NCBI RefSeq assembly: GCF_026625825.1
Contig: NZ_CP113065.1
Coordinates: 1 to 64,000 of the forward strand
DNA: 64,000 bases
From: Pseudoxanthomonas sp. SL93
GTDB taxonomy: Bacteria; Pseudomonadota; Gammaproteobacteria; Xanthomonadales; Xanthomonadaceae
Direction of reading: 5' to 3'
The notes beneath the pieces were generated by a model, which saw only the letters and a list, made by a program, of their open reading frames with translations, was not told the origin of the DNA and searched no databases. A program made the position numbers and the translations under genes. This document shows, in pieces, positions 53,456-62,438 of the stretch; within the stretch, counting starts at the first letter, position 1, and every line of letters starts with the position of its first letter.

Positions 53456-54439
53456 TCAGGCAGGGCCGCTTTCCGCATCCTTGCCATCACGCGCATCGTA
53501 AGCCCGCACGATCTTCGCCACCAGCGGGTGGCGCACGACATCGCGGCTGGTGAAGAAGGTGAACGAGATGCCTTCCACGCTGCGCAGCACCTCCAGCGCG
53601 TCCTTCAGCCCGGATTTCTGGTGCTTGGGCAGGTCGATCTGGGTCAGGTCGCCGGTGACCACGGCCGTGCTGCCATAGCCGATGCGGGTCAGGAACATCT
53701 TCATCTGCTCGATGGTGGTGTTCTGCGCCTCGTCGAGGATCACGAACGCATCGTTGAGCGTGCGGCCGCGCATGTAGGCCAGCGGCGCGATCTCGATGAC
53801 GTTCTTCTCCAGCAGCTTGACCACCTTCTCCACGCCCAGCATCTCGTACAGCGCGTCGTACAGCGGGCGCAGGTAGGGGTCGACCTTCTGCGTGAGGTCG
53901 CCCGGCAGGAAGCCCAGCTTTTCGCCGGCTTCCACCGCGGGCCGCACCAGTACCAGGCGCTGCACGCGCGATTCGTTGAGCGCCTCCACCGCGCTGGCGA
54001 CGGCGAGGAACGTCTTGCCGGTGCCGGCGGGACCGATGCCGAAGTTGATGTCGTGCGTGGCGATGGCGTGCAGGTATTGCGCCTGGTTGGCGCCGCGGCC
54101 GCGCACGGTGCCGCGCTTGACCTTGATGGCCACGTCCTGCGGCTGGTAGTCCGCGTTGGCCACGTGGTCGACGTTGGCGGCATTCAGGCGCAGGTGGATG
54201 GCCTCGCTGTCGAACGCCTCGCCATCGGCTTCGGCGTACAGCGAGCGCAGCAGTTTCTCCGCGGCCACCACCTGGGTCTCCGGGCCGGTGATGCGGAAGA
54301 TGGCGCCGCGGTTGGCGATCTCCACGCCCAGGCGCAGTTCGATCTGCCGCAGGTGGGCGTCGAACGGACCGGCCAGGTTGGCCAGCCATTCGGTGTTGTC
54401 GGGTTCCAGGGTGAATTCGCGCTTGCTGGGGGAGGTCAT
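53456..54439 (-). CDS. phoH: PhoH-like ATPase (YbeZ)
   Basis: A 327-residue PhoH/YbeZ protein. An N-terminal KH-like domain (about 20-115) precedes the ATPase with Walker A GPAGTGKT (136-143), Walker B FVILDEAQN and VTGDLTQIDLP. It acts with YbeY in RNA handling. It heads the ybeZ-ybeY-hypothetical-corC series. ATG 54439 was chosen; upstream frame is antisense-like sequence. Confidence 0.96.
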   Translation of the reverse strand: MTSPSKREFTLEPDNTEWLANLAGPFDAHLRQIELRLGVEIANRGAIFRITGPETQVVAAEKLLRSLYAEADGEAFDSEAIHLRLNAANVDHVANADYQPQDVAIKVKRGTVRGRGANQAQYLHAIATHDINFGIGPAGTGKTFLAVASAVEALNESRVQRLVLVRPAVEAGEKLGFLPGDLTQKVDPYLRPLYDALYEMLGVEKVVKLLEKNVIEIAPLAYMRGRTLNDAFVILDEAQNTTIEQMKMFLTRIGYGSTAVVTGDLTQIDLPKHQKSGLKDALEVLRSVEGISFTFFTSRDVVRHPLVAKIVRAYDARDGKDAESGPA

Positions 54440-54465
54440 CGGGCAGGGCTTCAAAAGGTGGGCGG

Positions 54466-54837
54466 TCAGTGCCGCGTTTCGTGGTCCATGTCTTCCACCG
54501 GCCACTGGTGGAAGACGTAGGCCTCGTCGTCGATCAGTGCCTGGTCGAAGGGCTCTTCGTCCGGGGCGTCGTCGCGTCCGAGTTGCTCGGGTTCCTCTTC
54601 CACCCCGGTGACCTGCCAGCCGTTCTCGCGCAAGAAGTCGCTCGCTCGCTGGATGGGGTCCGTCGCCAGGCCGGGCATCTGGTAGCAGAGGACGTACGCA
54701 CCCCCGAACTGCTCGAACTCCGGCGTGCCGGGCAGCGGCCGCGCATCGAGCACGAACACCCACAAACGGGGGCTGTCCTGGGAAATGGGAACGTCCTTGG
54801 GGGAGCGGGGGAAGAGCGGTGCAGGGTAGCGCGACAC
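54466..54837 (-). CDS. hypothetical protein, 123 residues
   Basis: A 123-residue acidic cytoplasmic protein, starting at GTG 54837 (no better ATG). It has FVLDARPLPGTPEF, AYVLCYQMPGL, then DFLRENGWQVTGVEEEPEQ and a C-terminus rich in Asp/Glu ending in VFHQWPVEDMDHE. No family recognised. It is upstream of phoH by 26 bases and divergent from the TetR gene. Confidence 0.6.
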   Translation of the reverse strand: MSRYPAPLFPRSPKDVPISQDSPRLWVFVLDARPLPGTPEFEQFGGAYVLCYQMPGLATDPIQRASDFLRENGWQVTGVEEEPEQLGRDDAPDEEPFDQALIDDEAYVFHQWPVEDMDHETRH

Positions 54838-54881
54838 CCCCGTAGGGACCAGTCAACGCCGTTCGTCGGCACGAGATTGAA

Positions 54882-54905
54882 ATTTAATTAATCGAGTAAT
54901 TAAAT
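54882..54905. promoter_or_regulatory. palindromic operator upstream of the TetR gene
   Basis: An AT-rich perfect inverted repeat, ATTTAATTA (54882-54890) and TAATTAAAT (54897-54905) with a 6-base spacer, ends 6 bases before the TetR start codon. In this GC-rich setting it stands out. TetR repressors commonly bind such sites in their own promoters, so autorepression of the efflux operon is likely. Confidence 0.75.
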
Positions 54906-54911
54906 AAGACC

Positions 54912-55640
54912 ATGACGAAGAAACCTGCCTCGCATGCCATCCACCCGAAGGCCCCCTCGGCGCCTGGTGCCACCTCCACCCCGACCGCGAAACCGCCGCG
55001 CAAGCGGCAGCCCGGGCGCCGTTCCACCGCCGATGCGGTCGACCTGCGCGCACGGCTGCTGGATGCCGCGCTGGCGTGTTTCGTGCGGCGGGGCATCGCG
55101 GTCACGTCGCTGCGGGACATCGCCAGCGAAGCGGGCGTGACGCCGGCCCTGGTGCACTACTACTTCGGCGACAAGGTGCAGCTGCAGCAGGCCGTGGTGG
55201 CCGAGCGCCTGCTGCCGGTGGTGGCGCAGATGCGCGCCCCCGTGGCGGAGGCTGGCGACGACGTCGCCGCGCTGATCGCAGGCTTCGTGCAGGGCATCTG
55301 CAGCGTGGTCGCCCAGCATCCGTGGCTGCCCACGCTGTGGGTGCGCGAGATCCTCTGCGAGGGCGGCGCGCTGCGCGACATGATGATCAGCCAGGTTGGC
55401 CCGATGCTGCCGAAGATGATGGCCGGCCGGTTCGCCGCCGCGCAGCAGGCCGGGCAACTCAACCCGGACCTGGATCCGCGCCTGCTGATGGTCTCGCTGA
55501 TCGGGCTGACCATGTTCCCGCTGGCCAGCGCGCCGATCTGGCGGCAGCTGTTCGGCGCCGACGACATCGATTTCAACGACCTGCGCCGGCACACGCTGGT
55601 GCTGCTGGACCGTGGACTGGAGCTGGACCATGCGAAATGA
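54912..55640 (+). CDS. TetR/AcrR family transcriptional regulator
   Basis: A 242-residue repressor. After a 40-residue Lys/Pro/Arg-rich extension, the helix-turn-helix is VTSLRDIASEAGVTPALVHYYF (partly quoted) with LLDAALACFVRRG ahead. The ligand-binding domain follows. It overlaps the next gene by 11 bases and leads an efflux operon of HlyD-like, ATPase and permease genes, like the CerR/YbiH-type regulator in front of ybhGFSR. Confidence 0.93.
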   Translation: MTKKPASHAIHPKAPSAPGATSTPTAKPPRKRQPGRRSTADAVDLRARLLDAALACFVRRGIAVTSLRDIASEAGVTPALVHYYFGDKVQLQQAVVAERLLPVVAQMRAPVAEAGDDVAALIAGFVQGICSVVAQHPWLPTLWVREILCEGGALRDMMISQVGPMLPKMMAGRFAAAQQAGQLNPDLDPRLLMVSLIGLTMFPLASAPIWRQLFGADDIDFNDLRRHTLVLLDRGLELDHAK

Positions 55641-56589
55641 ACTGCCACGCGCCGCGCTCGCGGCCGCGATCCTCATGCTGGCGGGATGCGCCGCCGACAC
55701 CCCCCGGGCCCTGGGCACGCTGGAATGGGACCGGGTGACGCTGCCGTCGCCGGTCGCGGAGAAGATCGTGCGCGTCGATGTTCGCGAAGGCCAACAGGTG
55801 GCGGCCGGTGCGCCGTTGCTGCAGCTGGAACTGACCCGCACCCAGTCGCAGCTGGCGGCCGCGCAGGCGGAGGCCACGCAGAGCCGCGAGGCACTGGCGG
55901 AACTGCGCGCCGGTCCGCGCGGCGAAGCCATCGCGCAGGCGCGCGCCAGCCTCGCCGCCGCGCAGGCACAGGTCCGCGATGCGGATGCCTACTACGCGCG
56001 CCTGCAGCCGTTGGGGCGCCAGCGCCTGGTCGCCGCGGCCGAAGTGGATCGCGCGCGCGCCGCGTCGCAGAGCGCGCAGGCCCAGGTCCGGGTGGCGCAG
56101 GCGGCGTTGCTGGAACTGGAGCGCGGCACGCGCATCGAACAGGTCGCGCAAGGCGAGGCCGCGGTCGCTTCGGCGGACGCGCAGGCGCGCGTGCAGGCGG
56201 TGTCGCTGGAGAAGCTCAACATCACCGCACCGCGTGCGGGCCGCATCGACAGTCTGCCCTACAAGCTCGGCGACCAGGCGCCGGTGGGCGCGCCCCTGGC
56301 GGTGATGCTGGTGGGCGAGGCGCCGTACGCGCGCGTCTATCTGCCGCAGGCGCTGCGCAACCGGCTGAAAGTCGGCGACACCGCGCAGGTGCGCCTCGAT
56401 GGCCAGCAGAAGACGTACGCCGGGCGCGTGCGCATGATCCGCAGCGAACCCAGCTTCACTCCGTACTTCGCGCTGACCGGCCAGGACGCCGAGCGGTTGA
56501 GCTATCTGGCGGAAATCAGCCTGGGCAGGGATGCCGCCGATCTGCCGGTGGGTGCGCCGCTGCAGGTGGTGTCCGATGGCGACGAATGA
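55630..56589 (+). CDS. HlyD-family periplasmic adaptor (YbhG-like) lipoprotein
   Basis: A 319-residue membrane-fusion protein with a lipoprotein signal ending in LAGC (residues about 15-19). A short lipoyl/barrel piece (VDVREGQQVAAGAPLLQLEL), a long alanine/glutamine-rich coiled coil (about 70-200) and a second lipoyl half (ITAPRAGRIDSLPYKLGDQAPVG, partly quoted) follow the YbhG pattern. It links the ABC exporter to the outer membrane. It overlaps tetR by 11 bases and the ATPase by 14. Confidence 0.9.
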   Translation: MRNELPRAALAAAILMLAGCAADTPRALGTLEWDRVTLPSPVAEKIVRVDVREGQQVAAGAPLLQLELTRTQSQLAAAQAEATQSREALAELRAGPRGEAIAQARASLAAAQAQVRDADAYYARLQPLGRQRLVAAAEVDRARAASQSAQAQVRVAQAALLELERGTRIEQVAQGEAAVASADAQARVQAVSLEKLNITAPRAGRIDSLPYKLGDQAPVGAPLAVMLVGEAPYARVYLPQALRNRLKVGDTAQVRLDGQQKTYAGRVRMIRSEPSFTPYFALTGQDAERLSYLAEISLGRDAADLPVGAPLQVVSDGDE

Positions 56590-57529
56590 CGACGGCCTCG
56601 CGATCCGCGTCCGCGGGCTGACCAAGCGCTTCGGCGCGCTGGTGGCGGTGAACGACGTCGACCTCGACGTGCCGCGGCGCCATGTCTACGGCTTCCTTGG
56701 CCCGAACGGGTCAGGCAAGTCGACGACCATCCGCATGCTGTGCGGGCTGCTGACGCCCAGCGCGGGCGACATCGAAGTGCTCGGCCTGCGCATTCCCGAG
56801 CAGGCCGAGCAGCTGCGCACGCGCATCGGCTACATGACCCAGAAGTTCTCGCTGTTCGAGGACCTGACCGTGCGCGAGAACCTGGAATTCCTCGCCGCCG
56901 TCCAGGGCATGGCCCGCGCGCAGGCGAAGCGGAGGATCGACGAGCTCGTCGAGCAGTACCACTTCCATGACCGGCAGAAGCAACTCGCGGGCACGATGAG
57001 CGGCGGACAGAAGCAGCGCCTGGCGCTGGCCGGCGCGGTGATCCACTCGCCGGAACTGCTGTTCCTCGACGAGCCCACCAGCGCAGTGGACCCGGAGTCG
57101 CGCCGCGACTTCTGGGAGAAGCTGTTCGAGCTCGCCGACGCCGGCACCACGCTGTTGGTGTCCACGCACTACATGGACGAAGCCGAGCGCTGCCACCGCA
57201 TCGCCATCCTTGATCGCGGCGTACTGGTGGCCGACGGCACGCCCGACATGCTGACCGGCGAGCTCGCCGGCCGCACGCTGGTGGTGGAAGCCCCGGAACC
57301 CCGACGGGCGCAGAAAGCGCTGGTCGGACTGCCGGGGGTTCTCAGCGTGGCGCAGATCGGCAATGTGCTGCGCGTACTGCTGGCCGGGGCCGAACAGGCG
57401 ACGGAGCGAGTCGCGCAGGGTCTGCGCGCAGCCGGCATCGAGGCGGACGTGTCCGCCGTGTCGCCCAACCTCGAGGACGTCTTCGTTTCCGCCACGCGCG
57501 ACCAGCCGGCGCGCGAGGAGGCCGCATGA
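56576..57529 (+). CDS. ABC transporter ATP-binding protein (YbhF-like, single NBD)
   Basis: A 317-residue ATPase: Walker A GPNGSGKST, Q-loop YMTQKFSLFEDLT, signature MSGGQKQRLALAGA, Walker B LLFLDEPTSAVD and H-loop STHYMDEAERCH. A C-terminal stretch of ~80 residues (VVEAPEPRRAQKALVGLPG) is typical of CcmA/drug-export ATPases. E. coli YbhF has two NBDs; this protein has one. Confidence 0.95.
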   Translation: MATNDDGLAIRVRGLTKRFGALVAVNDVDLDVPRRHVYGFLGPNGSGKSTTIRMLCGLLTPSAGDIEVLGLRIPEQAEQLRTRIGYMTQKFSLFEDLTVRENLEFLAAVQGMARAQAKRRIDELVEQYHFHDRQKQLAGTMSGGQKQRLALAGAVIHSPELLFLDEPTSAVDPESRRDFWEKLFELADAGTTLLVSTHYMDEAERCHRIAILDRGVLVADGTPDMLTGELAGRTLVVEAPEPRRAQKALVGLPGVLSVAQIGNVLRVLLAGAEQATERVAQGLRAAGIEADVSAVSPNLEDVFVSATRDQPAREEAA

Positions 57530-58611
57530 AATTCCAGCGCCTGATGGCCGTGATGGTGAAGGAGTTGCGGCAGATGCGCCGCGACCGCATCACCCTGGCG
57601 ATGATCGTCGGCATCCCGGTGATGCAGCTGCTGCTGTTCGGCTACGCCATCAATACCAACCTGCGCGACCTGTCCGCCGGCATCGCCGACCAGTCGCGCA
57701 CCGCCGCCTCGCGCGCGCTGGTAATGGACATCGTCGCCACCGGCGTGGTCGCGCCGACGCAGGAAGCCGCGACGCCGCAGGAACTGGTGCAGGCGATGCG
57801 CCGCGGCGAGATCAGCATCGGCATCGTCATCCCGCCGGACTACGAACGCCGCCTTGCCGAGGGGCGCGAAGCGGTGCAGATCTTCGTCGATGGCAGCGAC
57901 AACGCGGTGCAGAGCGCCGCCGCGCAGCTGGCGCAGATGCCGCTGAATGGCAGCACGAGTCCGCTGGCGACGCGCGCGATCAGCGTGGTCGGCTTCTACA
58001 ACCCGCAACGGCGCTCGGCGGTGAACATCGTGCCGGGGCTGATCGGCGTGATCCTGACGATGACGATGGTGCTGTTCACCGGCGTGGCCATCGTGCGCGA
58101 ACGCGAGCGCGGCAACATGGAGCTGCTGATCGCCACGCCGGTGAGCAGCGCCGAACTGATGATCGGCAAGGTGCTGCCCTACGTGGCCATCGGCCTGGTG
58201 CAGACGACGGTGGTGCTGGCGCTGGGCATGTGGCTGTTCAACGTGCCGCTCGGCGGCAGCCTGCTGCATGTCTACATCGCCGCCTGCCTGCTGATCGTGG
58301 CCAACCTGACGCTGGGCCTGCTGATCTCGACCCGCGCGCAATCGCAGTTCCAGGCCATGCAGATGACGTTCTTCGTCTTCCTGCCCTCGATCCTGCTGTC
58401 GGGCTTCATGTTCCCGTTCGCCGGCATGCCGAAGGTCGTGCAGTGGATCGCCGAGGCACTGCCGCTGACCCACTTCCTGCGCCTGATCCGCGGCGTGATG
58501 CTGCGCGGCGCGAACCTGTGGGAGCTGTGGCCCGACGTGCTGGCCCTGCTGGCCTTCACCACGGTGATGATGACGGCGGCGATCCTGCGCTTCCGCAAGC
58601 GGCTGGACTGA
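57526..58611 (+). CDS. ABC-2 type permease (YbhR/YbhS-like)
   Basis: A 361-residue ABC-2 permease with one N-terminal helix (about 23-43), a large periplasmic loop, and five C-terminal helices (about 175-355). It starts in ATGA overlap with the ATPase. The E. coli system has two permeases (YbhS, YbhR); only one is encoded here, so it may homodimerise. A drug or lipid substrate is likely but not shown. Confidence 0.93.
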   Translation: MKFQRLMAVMVKELRQMRRDRITLAMIVGIPVMQLLLFGYAINTNLRDLSAGIADQSRTAASRALVMDIVATGVVAPTQEAATPQELVQAMRRGEISIGIVIPPDYERRLAEGREAVQIFVDGSDNAVQSAAAQLAQMPLNGSTSPLATRAISVVGFYNPQRRSAVNIVPGLIGVILTMTMVLFTGVAIVRERERGNMELLIATPVSSAELMIGKVLPYVAIGLVQTTVVLALGMWLFNVPLGGSLLHVYIAACLLIVANLTLGLLISTRAQSQFQAMQMTFFVFLPSILLSGFMFPFAGMPKVVQWIAEALPLTHFLRLIRGVMLRGANLWELWPDVLALLAFTTVMMTAAILRFRKRLD

Positions 58612-58646
58612 TAGGCTGACGCTCAATCCCGGACATGGAGTGGGCG

Positions 58647-59078
58647 ATGGACGAAGCAGCGATCGGTGCCGTGGTGGACGCGATGTACGCCATGATCTCG
58701 GGCCCCGCGGGGCCGCGTGACTGGTCCACCCAGGACGCCGTCTTCCATCCCGACTGCCGGCAGATCCGCACGGGCGTCGATGCACAGGGCGCGCCGTGGC
58801 GCCTGTCTTTCTCGCTGGCGGAGTACCGCACCAACGCCGACGCGCTGTTGGCGGAGATGGACTTCTTCGAGGTCGAGACCGGCCGCGAAGTGCGCGTGTT
58901 CGGCAACATCGCCCACGTATGGAGCGCGTACGAAGCCCGCACGTCGCTCGACGACGCCGTGCCGGAGCGGCGAGGCATCAACAGCATCCAGCTCTACCGT
59001 GGAGAGGAAGGCTGGAAGATCATCCACATGATCTGGGACAACGAGCGCGACGGCGTGCCTCTGCCCGCCGTCGGCTGA
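58647..59078 (+). CDS. NTF2-like (SnoaL/DUF4440-type) protein
   Basis: A 143-residue protein with the cone-shaped NTF2 fold: a helical start (DEAAIGAVVDAMYAMI), beta strands (VFGNIAHVWSAYEART), and NSIQLYRGEEGWKIIHMIWDNE at the end, a common last strand pair. ATG 58647 has GGAG at six bases; the ATG 12 bases earlier is less favoured. It follows the permease by 35 bases, perhaps in the same operon. Function unknown. Confidence 0.85.
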   Translation: MDEAAIGAVVDAMYAMISGPAGPRDWSTQDAVFHPDCRQIRTGVDAQGAPWRLSFSLAEYRTNADALLAEMDFFEVETGREVRVFGNIAHVWSAYEARTSLDDAVPERRGINSIQLYRGEEGWKIIHMIWDNERDGVPLPAVG

Positions 59079-59084
59079 GCGGCG

Positions 59085-60521
59085 TCAGTCGGCGCCGGCC
59101 ACCCGCCCCCGCAGCGAGTTGGTCAGTGCCTCGGTGATCACCACGTCGACGAACTGGCCCACCAGGCGCGGATGGCCGGGGAAGTTCACCGGGCGCATGT
59201 TCTCTGTCTTGCCGGTGAGCTCGTTGGGATTCTTCTTCGACGGGCCTTCCACCAGCACGGACTGCACCGTGCCCACCATCGCCTGCGAGATCGATGCGGC
59301 GTGGGCGTTGATGTGCGCCTGCAACCGTTCCAGCCGCACATGCTTGACGGCATCCGGCGTATCGTCTTCCAGGTCCGCGGCCGGGGTGCCCGGGCGGCGC
59401 GAATAGATGAAGGAGAAGCTCTGGTCGAAGCCTACGTCCTCGATCAGCTTCATGGTCTTCTCGAAGTCCGCGTCGGTCTCCCCCGGGAAGCCGACGATGA
59501 AGTCCGAGCTGATCGAGATGTCCGGCCGCACCGCGCGCAGCTTGCGGATCTTCTGCTTGAACTCCAGTGCCGTGTAGCCGCGCTTCATCGCGGAGAGGAT
59601 GCGGTCGCTGCCGGCCTGCACCGGCAGGTGCAGGAAATTGGCCAGTTGCGGCACGTCGCGATAGGCGTCCACCAGCGAGTCGCTGAACTCCAGCGGGTGC
59701 GAGGTGGTGAAGCGGATGCGGCCGATGCCGTCGATCTCCGCGATGGTGCGGATCAGCAGGCCCAGATCCGCGATCTCGCCTTCGCCATAGGGGCCGCGAT
59801 AGGCATTGACGTTCTGGCCGAGCAGGTTGATCTCGCGCACGCCCTGGGCGGCCAGCTGCGCCACTTCCACCAGCACGTCCTCGAACGGGCGGCTGACTTC
59901 GGTGCCGCGGGTGTAAGGGACCACGCAGAACGAGCAGTACTTCGAGCAGCCTTCCATGATCGACACGAACGCCGAGGGACCTTCGGCGCGCGGCTCCGGC
60001 AGCCGGTCGAACTTCTCGATCTCGGGGAAGCTGATGTCCACCTGCGGCCTGTTCTGCTCGCGGCGGGCGCGGATCAGTTCCGGCAGGCGGTGCAGGGTCT
60101 GCGGGCCGAACACCAGGTCGACGTACGGCGCGCGCTTGACGATGGCTTCGCCTTCCTGGGAGGCCACGCAGCCGCCCACGCCGATGATGACGTCACGGCC
60201 ACCGGCCTTGAGCGCCTTCCACCGGCCCAACTGGCTGAAGACCTTCTCCTGCGCCTTCTCGCGGATGGAGCAGGTGTTGACCAGCACCACGTCCGCTTCC
60301 TCGGGGTTGTCGGTCAGCTCCAGCCCATCGGAAGCGGCGAGCACGTCGGCCATCTTGGCCGAGTCGTACTCGTTCATCTGGCACCCGTGGGTCTTGATGT
60401 ACAGCTTTCCGCGGACCTGGTCGGGCGCACGGGGGCGACCGACGGGCAGCGGAACGAGGGCGGGGTCGGTCACGGCAGGGCCGGCCGTGGTCGGCAGTGC
60501 GGGGGCTTGCGTCCCGGTCAT
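59085..60521 (-). CDS. miaB: tRNA-2-methylthio-N6-dimethylallyladenosine synthase MiaB
   Basis: A 478-residue radical SAM methylthiotransferase modifying A37 of tRNA. The N-terminal cluster cysteines ([26 protein letters not shown]) and the radical-SAM motif CSKYCSFC are intact; a C-terminal TRAM domain ends it. ATG 60521 was chosen; about 38 residues precede the domain. In E. coli miaB lies next to ybeZ; here 4.6 kb separates them. Confidence 0.97.
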   Translation of the reverse strand: MTGTQAPALPTTAGPAVTDPALVPLPVGRPRAPDQVRGKLYIKTHGCQMNEYDSAKMADVLAASDGLELTDNPEEADVVLVNTCSIREKAQEKVFSQLGRWKALKAGGRDVIIGVGGCVASQEGEAIVKRAPYVDLVFGPQTLHRLPELIRARREQNRPQVDISFPEIEKFDRLPEPRAEGPSAFVSIMEGCSKYCSFCVVPYTRGTEVSRPFEDVLVEVAQLAAQGVREINLLGQNVNAYRGPYGEGEIADLGLLIRTIAEIDGIGRIRFTTSHPLEFSDSLVDAYRDVPQLANFLHLPVQAGSDRILSAMKRGYTALEFKQKIRKLRAVRPDISISSDFIVGFPGETDADFEKTMKLIEDVGFDQSFSFIYSRRPGTPAADLEDDTPDAVKHVRLERLQAHINAHAASISQAMVGTVQSVLVEGPSKKNPNELTGKTENMRPVNFPGHPRLVGQFVDVVITEALTNSLRGRVAGAD

Positions 60522-60553
60522 GGCGCTTATTCCAGTCGGGTGGGCGGGCAGGA

Positions 60554-60568
60554 CGCGTAGTTTACGCG
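60554..60568 (-). promoter_or_regulatory. palindrome overlapping a possible miaB -10 element
   Basis: CGCGTA (60554-60559) and TACGCG (60563-60568), three-base spacer, form a perfect palindrome. TAAACT on the minus strand (60564-60559) would be a -10, 38 bases before miaB. No -35 is clear. Confidence 0.35.
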
Positions 60569-60736
60569 CTGGGCGACGGCCGGTCCCGGTCATGGCCAGC
60601 GTTGATAGGGGACAACAGCCCGGCATGAAGGGGCCGGCGTCCGGCAGTCGGAACTCCGACCGGCCGCACAGATTGGAGGAAACCTTTGTTGGACAAGGAC
60701 TTGGCAACCGCTGGCGAATTGGGGACACTGCGCGGC

Positions 60737-61654
60737 ATGAGGGGGACTCTGACGCTTCTGGCCGCACTGGCCGCGTTGACCGCACTGCCGGCCAGCGCGG
60801 GCACGCTGTACAAGTGCACCGGCCCCGACGGCGTGCCGAACTACGTCAGCAAGCGCATCAGCGGCGCCACCTGCCAGGTGGTCAGCCAGTACACGCCGGA
60901 TCGTAGCCGGCCTGCGCAGGTGTCTTCGGTTTCCCGCCCGACGGTCGCCTCCGCGGCACCCGCCGCCAGCGCGATGGGGGCGGCCACCACGCCGTCGCTT
61001 TCCGATTCCGCCACCGCCGTGGTCCCTGCCGCCGTGCCGACCGCGGCGTCCGCCCCGCCTGCCGCCAACACGCGCCGCGTGGTCAGCGGGCAGGTCTACT
61101 CCTACATCAAGGATGGCGTGCGCCACTACACCAGCAGCCGCCCGCGCGGCGGCACCCAGGTGGCCAGCCTGCGCACCATCAAGTACAGCTACATCGAGAC
61201 CTGCTTCGCCTGCGGCAACCCGGGCGTGGATTTTGGACGGCTGCGGTTGAATACCGCCGCCTACCAGGCCGAAATCGCCGCGGCCTCGCGCGAGTTCGGC
61301 GTCGAAGAGGCCATCCTGCGCGCGATCATGCACGCCGAATCGTCCTACAACCCGATGGCGCTCTCGCATGCCGGCGCGCAGGGCCTGATGCAGCTGATGC
61401 CGGCCACCGCGCGGCGGTTCGGGGTCACCGATTCGTACAACCCCGGGCAGAACATCCGCGGCGGCGCGCAATACCTGGCGTGGCTGCTGAAGCGCTTCAA
61501 CGGCAACCTGACCCTGGCCGCCGCCGGCTACAACGCCGGCGAGGGTGCCGTCGATCGCCACGGTGGCGTGCCGCCGTACAAGGAAACCCAGCGCTACGTG
61601 CAACGCGTCGCCGTGCTGGCCGACCGTTATCGTCAGGCCGTGTCCGCGCGCTGA
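60737..61654 (+). CDS. exported lytic transglycosylase with DUF4124-like N-terminus
   Basis: A 305-residue protein. The signal peptide ([21 protein letters not shown]) leads to a DUF4124-like domain ([16 protein letters not shown]), a Pro/Ala/Ser linker, and an SLT lysozyme-like domain from about 175 with catalytic Glu in [13 protein letters not shown], then [15 protein letters not shown] and [11 protein letters not shown]. It cleaves peptidoglycan glycan strands in the periplasm. A TTG at 60686 with strong GGAGGA five bases upstream gives a 17-residue longer start and is a serious alternative. Confidence 0.93.
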   Translation: MRGTLTLLAALAALTALPASAGTLYKCTGPDGVPNYVSKRISGATCQVVSQYTPDRSRPAQVSSVSRPTVASAAPAASAMGAATTPSLSDSATAVVPAAVPTAASAPPAANTRRVVSGQVYSYIKDGVRHYTSSRPRGGTQVASLRTIKYSYIETCFACGNPGVDFGRLRLNTAAYQAEIAAASREFGVEEAILRAIMHAESSYNPMALSHAGAQGLMQLMPATARRFGVTDSYNPGQNIRGGAQYLAWLLKRFNGNLTLAAAGYNAGEGAVDRHGGVPPYKETQRYVQRVAVLADRYRQAVSAR

Positions 61655-61662
61655 AGCCCCTC

Positions 61663-61684
61663 GCGGCGTCGCCAGGCACGCCGC
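61663..61684 (+). terminator. GC-rich hairpin after the lytic transglycosylase
   Basis: GCGGCGT (61663-61669) pairs with ACGCCGC (61678-61684), loop of eight. It begins 8 bases after the stop. There is no T run, so termination here is uncertain. Confidence 0.35.
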
Positions 61685-61708
61685 AAGCCCTTGATTTCAC
61701 GGCGCCCG

Positions 61709-61738
61709 TTGTCGGTCGATTAAGCCATCCGTTACACT
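61709..61738 (+). promoter_or_regulatory. petABC promoter
   Basis: TTGTCG (61709-61714) and TACACT (61733-61738) are 18 bases apart and 85 bases ahead of the petA start. The leader that follows contains a hairpin around 61752-61780 and a T6 run at 61790-61795. Confidence 0.55.
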
Positions 61739-61823
61739 TTGCCGTCTTTTGCGGCCCGCACCGGTAACAGGGGTGCGGCCTTGGCAGCCTTTTTTGCTAC
61801 CTGATTGTTTTGCGGAGTGCCGG

Positions 61824-62435
61824 ATGGCCATCGATGGGGTCAATGGGCCTGTGAATACGGGCCGACGCCGGTTCCTGACTGCGACCACCGCTGTGGTGGG
61901 TGCAGTAGGAGCGGGCATTGCAGCTGTACCTTTTATCAAGTCGTGGAATCCGAGTGCGCGGGCCAAGCTGGCCGGCGCCCCGGTGACTGCCGACCTGACC
62001 GGCCTGCAGGAAGGCCAGCGCCTGATCCTGGAATGGCGCGGCCAGCCGATCTGGATCGTGAAGCGTTCCAAGGCGATCCTGGACGCGCTGCCCACGCTGG
62101 ACGCCAACCTGCGCGATCCGCTGTCGCAGAACCTCGACCAGCAGCCTTCCTACATCAAGGGTGAGACGCGCTCGCTGAAGCCGGAGATCTCCGTGCTCGT
62201 GGGCCTGTGCACGCACCTGGGCTGCTCGCCGGAAATGGCGGCCGAGATCAAGCCCGAGCCGTACGATCCGGACTGGAAGGGCGGCTACTTCTGTCCCTGC
62301 CACAAGTCGCGTTTCGACATGGCCGGCCGCGTGTTCCAGGGCGTCCCGGCGCCCACCAATCTGGTGGTGCCGCCGCACTACTACCAGGATGAAAACACCC
62401 TCGTGATCGGTGTCGACCCGCAGGGGGCCGCGTAA
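61824..62435 (+). CDS. petA: ubiquinol-cytochrome c reductase iron-sulfur (Rieske) subunit PetA
   Basis: A 203-residue Rieske protein of the cytochrome bc1 complex. A Tat-like signal anchor (TGRRRFLTATTAVVGAVGAG) precedes the head domain, where CTHLGC (129-134) and CPCH (157-160) bind the [2Fe-2S] cluster. It starts at ATG 61824 after GGAG, 3 bases before petB on its far side. First of petABC. Confidence 0.97.
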   Translation: MAIDGVNGPVNTGRRRFLTATTAVVGAVGAGIAAVPFIKSWNPSARAKLAGAPVTADLTGLQEGQRLILEWRGQPIWIVKRSKAILDALPTLDANLRDPLSQNLDQQPSYIKGETRSLKPEISVLVGLCTHLGCSPEMAAEIKPEPYDPDWKGGYFCPCHKSRFDMAGRVFQGVPAPTNLVVPPHYYQDENTLVIGVDPQGAA

Positions 62436-62438
62436 GCC

